Source: an uncultured Dialister sp.
GTDB lineage: Bacteria; Bacillota; Negativicutes; Veillonellales; Dialisteraceae
Length of the DNA stretch: 16,517 nucleotides
Direction: 5' to 3'
Assembly: GCA_900543455.1 (NCBI GenBank)
Contig: UQRR01000045.1
Location: forward strand, 1-16,517
Part shown: one piece after another, positions 13,549-16,517 of the stretch
How the letters are laid out: each line of letters starts with the position of its first letter
How positions within the stretch are numbered: the stretch's first letter is position 1
The notes under the pieces: model-generated
Seen by the model: the letters and a program-made list of their open reading frames with translations, nothing else
The model's database searches: none
Told to the model about the DNA's origin: nothing
Made by a program: the position numbers and the translations under genes

Positions 13549-13643
13549 GACAATCCTCCTTCATCAGTGGCGAGCAAAAAATTATGACCTTCCATGACTC
13601 GCCCCAATGCATCTTCAAGACCTCTTCGTCTCAAAAGCGCCAT
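13542..13643 (-). pseudogene. Possible C-terminal remnant of another locus gene
   Basis: A 33-residue frame (MALLRRRGLEDALGRVME and on to DEGGLSW) whose TAA overlaps the start of the next decayed gene, as in a tight operon. It has no ribosome site and no recognised family. I read it as the tail of a gene whose front half is lost, but a chance frame is possible. Confidence 0.3.
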
Positions 13644-13681
13644 CCATCAGTGGCAAAGCTTACATAGCCTTTTATTCACCC

Positions 13682-14858
13682 TCATTTTTTACCTTGAATA
13701 TTCTTCAGCAATCTTTCCCAAGTATCCCAAATCTTTTCCGGTGCATACGCTTTCATAGCAATGCGCGCCTGCTTGCCCATAGCAACGCGCAGTGCTCTAT
13801 CCGACATCAGTTTACGCAACTTATCACGGAAATCATCCACACCATCTTCGCAAAGATATCCATCCGCCCCATCCGTGATCAATTGATTCACACCACCGCA
13901 GTTCTTATATCCGATTGCAGGAAGTCCCATACTCATACCTTCTGCCAAAGACATGCCGAAGCCTTCATAGGCACTTGGAAATGCAAAAATATCCCCCTCT
14001 TTCAGGACAGACTCCACATCATCCGTCGTTCCTTTTAGAAAGACTTGATTCTCCAGCTTATTCTTCGAGATCATCATCTGCAACTCTTTATAGTATGCTT
14101 TCCCATCGACTCCCCCAGAGCTCGACTGTCCAATTCGGAAAATCTTTTGCCAATCCGGCAAACGCCTCGATCAATAAATGCGGCCTTTTATGGCCTTTCG
14201 CCAGTCTTCCGGTAAAAACGATCTTGTAGGTATCCTTTTCTACAGATAAATCTGCTTGCTCTTCATATTGAGAAATCGCATTCCCGATAACCACTGTCTT
14301 TACCTTTGGCAAATGCTCTTTTATCGGCCGTTCAAAGGAAGGTAAAAGTACCTGACAAACGGCGCTCTTCTCCAGAGCAGGCAATTCATCCTTCGGATAA
14401 ATAGTAAAATAGTCCGATGTCGGTCCATGACTCATACTGACCACAGGAATCTTTGTTTTCAAGTCACACAGAAGCATTTTACTGGCTGCCGGCTGAAAAG
14501 AAACAATCACATCCGGCTTGACCGTATTCAACACATCCTGCAGGTTATCCAGCAAAAAGATCGCAGCGAAATCATCATTAACGGTTCTTGCCTTCTGTTT
14601 ATCGAAGGTCCGATAAAATTCTCGTTTGAGTTTTAAGTACCATGGATAAGAAATAGATTGTCCCTTATAGTGACGAATATCGTAAAGAGGAATTTCGAAA
14701 TCAATCGGATAATAGAAATCACCCGTCTGTACATCACTATATACCAAGGCGACCTGATGCCCCCGTTTTTTCATCTGATTGGCAAAGTTGCATGTCACCT
14801 TTGCCATACCACCGCTATCCCCCACCATTTTGGTCAGATTCACCAATAATATATTCAT
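13682..14858 (-). pseudogene. GT4-family glycosyltransferase, interrupted by one frameshift
   Basis: A GT-B glycosyltransferase that would add a sugar to LPS core, O-antigen or capsule at the cytoplasmic membrane face. The front part (from ATG 14858) reads MNILLVNLTKMVGDSGGMAK, with a Gly-rich acceptor loop, through IVFTGRLAKGHKRPHLLIEA to VELWG. The back part, in another frame, carries the donor-binding EGFGMSLAE (EX7E) motif and ends NIQGKK at 13682. The frames meet at a run of five G (14112-14116 on the plus strand as C). Removing one G gives ELWGVDGKAYYKEL and one 391-residue protein of normal length with all motifs. So it is a recent mutation, a G-run switch, or a sequencing error. It follows the upstream glycosyltransferase by 31 bases, likely the same operon. 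Confidence 0.88.
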
Positions 14859-14889
14859 AGGTTCCTACCTTCCTTGCAGAAGTAATCCT

Positions 14890-16017
14890 TTATCTCAAAA
14901 TGCCCTGAATCAGTTTATCCTGCCCATATACGTGGTTCGCCTCATCCAGCCCCTGCTGATATACCGCTGTATTTTTCACCAGGTCTTCGATAAATTCTTC
15001 CAACTGTCGCGAAAAGGCTTCCACCGAGCTGAGATCAATGGCCTTGCCGATGTTAAACTGCTGCAGCACTTCCGGATTTAATTCTGGAGACTGCAGGACA
15101 GGTTTATAGAATCCGATCGCAGTAAACAGCATAGCGCCCCAATGATACCGATAGCGTTCTGCTGCATAGGGCATCATAATCGCATCTACGCCAAGCAGTG
15201 CCTTCTGCCATTCGACGCCAATGAGGTTTTGGTGCAAAAAGGAAATATTTGAATACTGGCTATAGTCTTTTGCAAACTGCTCAAAAAGCTCTCCGTCTTC
15301 CGGCTTCGCCGTGGCACCCTGCACAATAAGTTCTACCGGCACAGAAAATTTTGCTTTGGTAAATGCCTTCAGGAAAAATCCCAGATTCTTCTCCTTGCGG
15401 AATTGTCCAAAGAAACCAATCTTGATTGGTGGCTTAAAAGATAGCTTTTTATTTATCGGAAGCTCCCAAGGCTTAAATACTGGTGGCGCAATCAAGTCTA
15501 CGTTTTTCAAACCACTATTTTGGAAATCATTTCGCAAAGTGATGACTTTTAAGCGAATCTGCTGGTAGCACTCCACTTTTCGCGCCTGATTTTCAAATTT
15601 GGGCTGTTCTTTCGGATTGATGCCATGGAAAATCATATATACCGGTACGGGAGATTTTTTAAGCTCACTTCGTAGCACGGTACGAATATATCGCCAAGTA
15701 CCGGTCGGTATAATGATAGCATCGCAGTGGTGCGCTTTGGCTTTCTGGTATGCTGAGTCGAACCATGCCACACGGCGACGTTCTCTGCGGATAGAAAGAA
15801 GCAGTTTCTTCAGCTTGCCTGCGCCCGCATAGGTGACAACCTCTCCCCCTTCCAGATACTCCACATCGCAATGATAATCGAGCTTGAAAGGGAAATGCTC
15901 CGGAACGAAGAAGACCGGCTCGTGCCCCTGCTTCTTCAATTCTTCTACCAGGATACGGTCGAACTCGACCTCATGGCCCGCCGGCATGACGATAGATTCT
16001 AATATGGCAACACGCAT
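14890..16017 (-). CDS. GT-B glycosyltransferase (GT4-like, surface polysaccharide)
   Basis: A 375-residue protein with a Rossmann-like N-terminus (MRVAILESIVMPAGHEVEFD) and a second Rossmann domain opening KIGFFGQFRKEKNLGFFLKA, typical of GT-B enzymes. A VDAIMMPYAAERYRYHWGAM segment takes the place of the usual EX7E donor region. It probably transfers a sugar to LPS core or another surface glycan in the cytoplasm. The ATG at 16017 follows AAAGGGG and lies one base after the TGA of the WaaE-like gene, so the two are co-transcribed and probably translationally coupled. Substrate and linkage cannot be read from the sequence. It appears intact, unlike its downstream neighbour. Confidence 0.75.
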   Translation of the reverse strand: MRVAILESIVMPAGHEVEFDRILVEELKKQGHEPVFFVPEHFPFKLDYHCDVEYLEGGEVVTYAGAGKLKKLLLSIRRERRRVAWFDSAYQKAKAHHCDAIIIPTGTWRYIRTVLRSELKKSPVPVYMIFHGINPKEQPKFENQARKVECYQQIRLKVITLRNDFQNSGLKNVDLIAPPVFKPWELPINKKLSFKPPIKIGFFGQFRKEKNLGFFLKAFTKAKFSVPVELIVQGATAKPEDGELFEQFAKDYSQYSNISFLHQNLIGVEWQKALLGVDAIMMPYAAERYRYHWGAMLFTAIGFYKPVLQSPELNPEVLQQFNIGKAIDLSSVEAFSRQLEEFIEDLVKNTAVYQQGLDEANHVYGQDKLIQGILR

Positions 16018-16018
16018 G

Positions 16019-16517
16019 TCAATCCCCTTTCCGCTGCAGCTCGTGAAGCTTCAGATATTTCAGCATGGTATAGAAAAAATGGGTACAGCAAAGATAGGAA
16101 CCAATGGCTCCATCAAGAAAGCCCCTGCGCACGACGAACATCTTGAAAAAGCCGCCGATGCTGTGCAGCAGAATCCCACCCATCGACGTTCTCTTTCCGC
16201 GCTTGTAAGCATCCTGCGCCCAGATGGTGGTATAGAGGCAGAGCTTCTCTTCCCACTCATGCCAGTCTTTATAGGTATGGTGCTCTATATAGCCGGGCAA
16301 CTGCTTTCCTGGCAGACTACACTCAGGATGTTCATGCACTTTATTTACCCATTTGACCGTCTTTCTTGGGAACATGCGCGATACGTGATCCGGATAGAGG
16401 ACGCCGTAGCTGAATGTCACATCAAAGGCCACCGATTTCCGCGTGATAGCATACTGCGCATCCATCTGACCGGACGTGACAACTCGCTTGACAGCGATAA
16501 TGAGCTCTTCATTCAAC
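16019..16517 (-). CDS. WaaE/KdtX-like LPS core glycosyltransferase, GT2 (5' end outside window)
   Basis: The C-terminal 165 residues of a family 2 glycosyltransferase; the frame is open to the window edge, so the start lies beyond 16517. The visible part has the WaaE/KdtX (LPS core beta-1,4-glucosyltransferase) pattern: SRMFPRKTVKWVNKVHE, then GYIEHHTYKDWHEW, a KRGKRTS segment, FKMFVVRRGFLDGAIGS and the ending KYLKLHEL. Such enzymes act at the inner membrane on the growing lipid A-core. Its presence is the main sign that the host makes LPS. It heads, within this window, the glycosyltransferase operon that continues at 16017. Confidence 0.82.
   Translation of the reverse strand, partial: LNEELIIAVKRVVTSGQMDAQYAITRKSVAFDVTFSYGVLYPDHVSRMFPRKTVKWVNKVHEHPECSLPGKQLPGYIEHHTYKDWHEWEEKLCLYTTIWAQDAYKRGKRTSMGGILLHSIGGFFKMFVVRRGFLDGAIGSYLCCTHFFYTMLKYLKLHELQRKGD

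Overview
The window most likely comes from a diderm Firmicute (class Negativicutes, Veillonellaceae/Dialister-like). It combines Firmicute-type genes (RNase J, a DUF2232/YybS membrane protein, short competence-type pilin machinery) with a WaaE/KdtX-like lipopolysaccharide-core glycosyltransferase, which implies an outer membrane. The lineage is inferred from gene content, not from a marker gene.

Left part (1-7270), all genes on the minus strand. In transcription order these are a DUF2232/YybS-like membrane protein, a short prepilin peptidase overlapping a type IV pilin-like gene, the replicative helicase dnaB, a second small pilin-like gene, and an exported L,D-transpeptidase. The genes sit in unusually long intergenic spacers (about 240-740 bp). 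These spacers are mosaics of short repeats: 7-bp tandem arrays of several sequence types, structured G/C-rich palindromes, a GTCATTTCGAGCG-type element, and a 169-bp near-perfect palindrome resembling a MITE. One heptamer array shows a 28-bp higher-order period. Another supplies the stop codon of a pilin gene.

Middle (7271-11076). RNase J lies on the plus strand behind a 316-bp divergent intergenic region with two candidate promoters and a strong 5'UTR hairpin, and it ends at a bidirectional terminator. Opposite it is an apparently A/T-richer accessory gene for an AlbA_2/Schlafen-like protein with an ATPase-like domain. That gene has its own extended -10 promoter and carries a fragment of the MITE-like element in its leader.

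Right part (11077-16517), all on the minus strand, is a surface-polysaccharide locus. It begins beyond the window edge with a WaaE-like glycosyltransferase, then a GT-B glycosyltransferase, then a GT4-type glycosyltransferase broken by one extra G in a homopolymer. Next come about 600 bp of decayed genes, including a truncated GT2. Last is an intact LTA-synthase/OpgB-type membrane phosphotransferase of the sulfatase fold. Together these would build or decorate LPS or capsule, and the locus shows clear recent decay.

No rRNA, tRNA, CRISPR array or complete insertion sequence was recognised. The most unusual feature is the intergenic repeat mosaic, especially the heptamer arrays.
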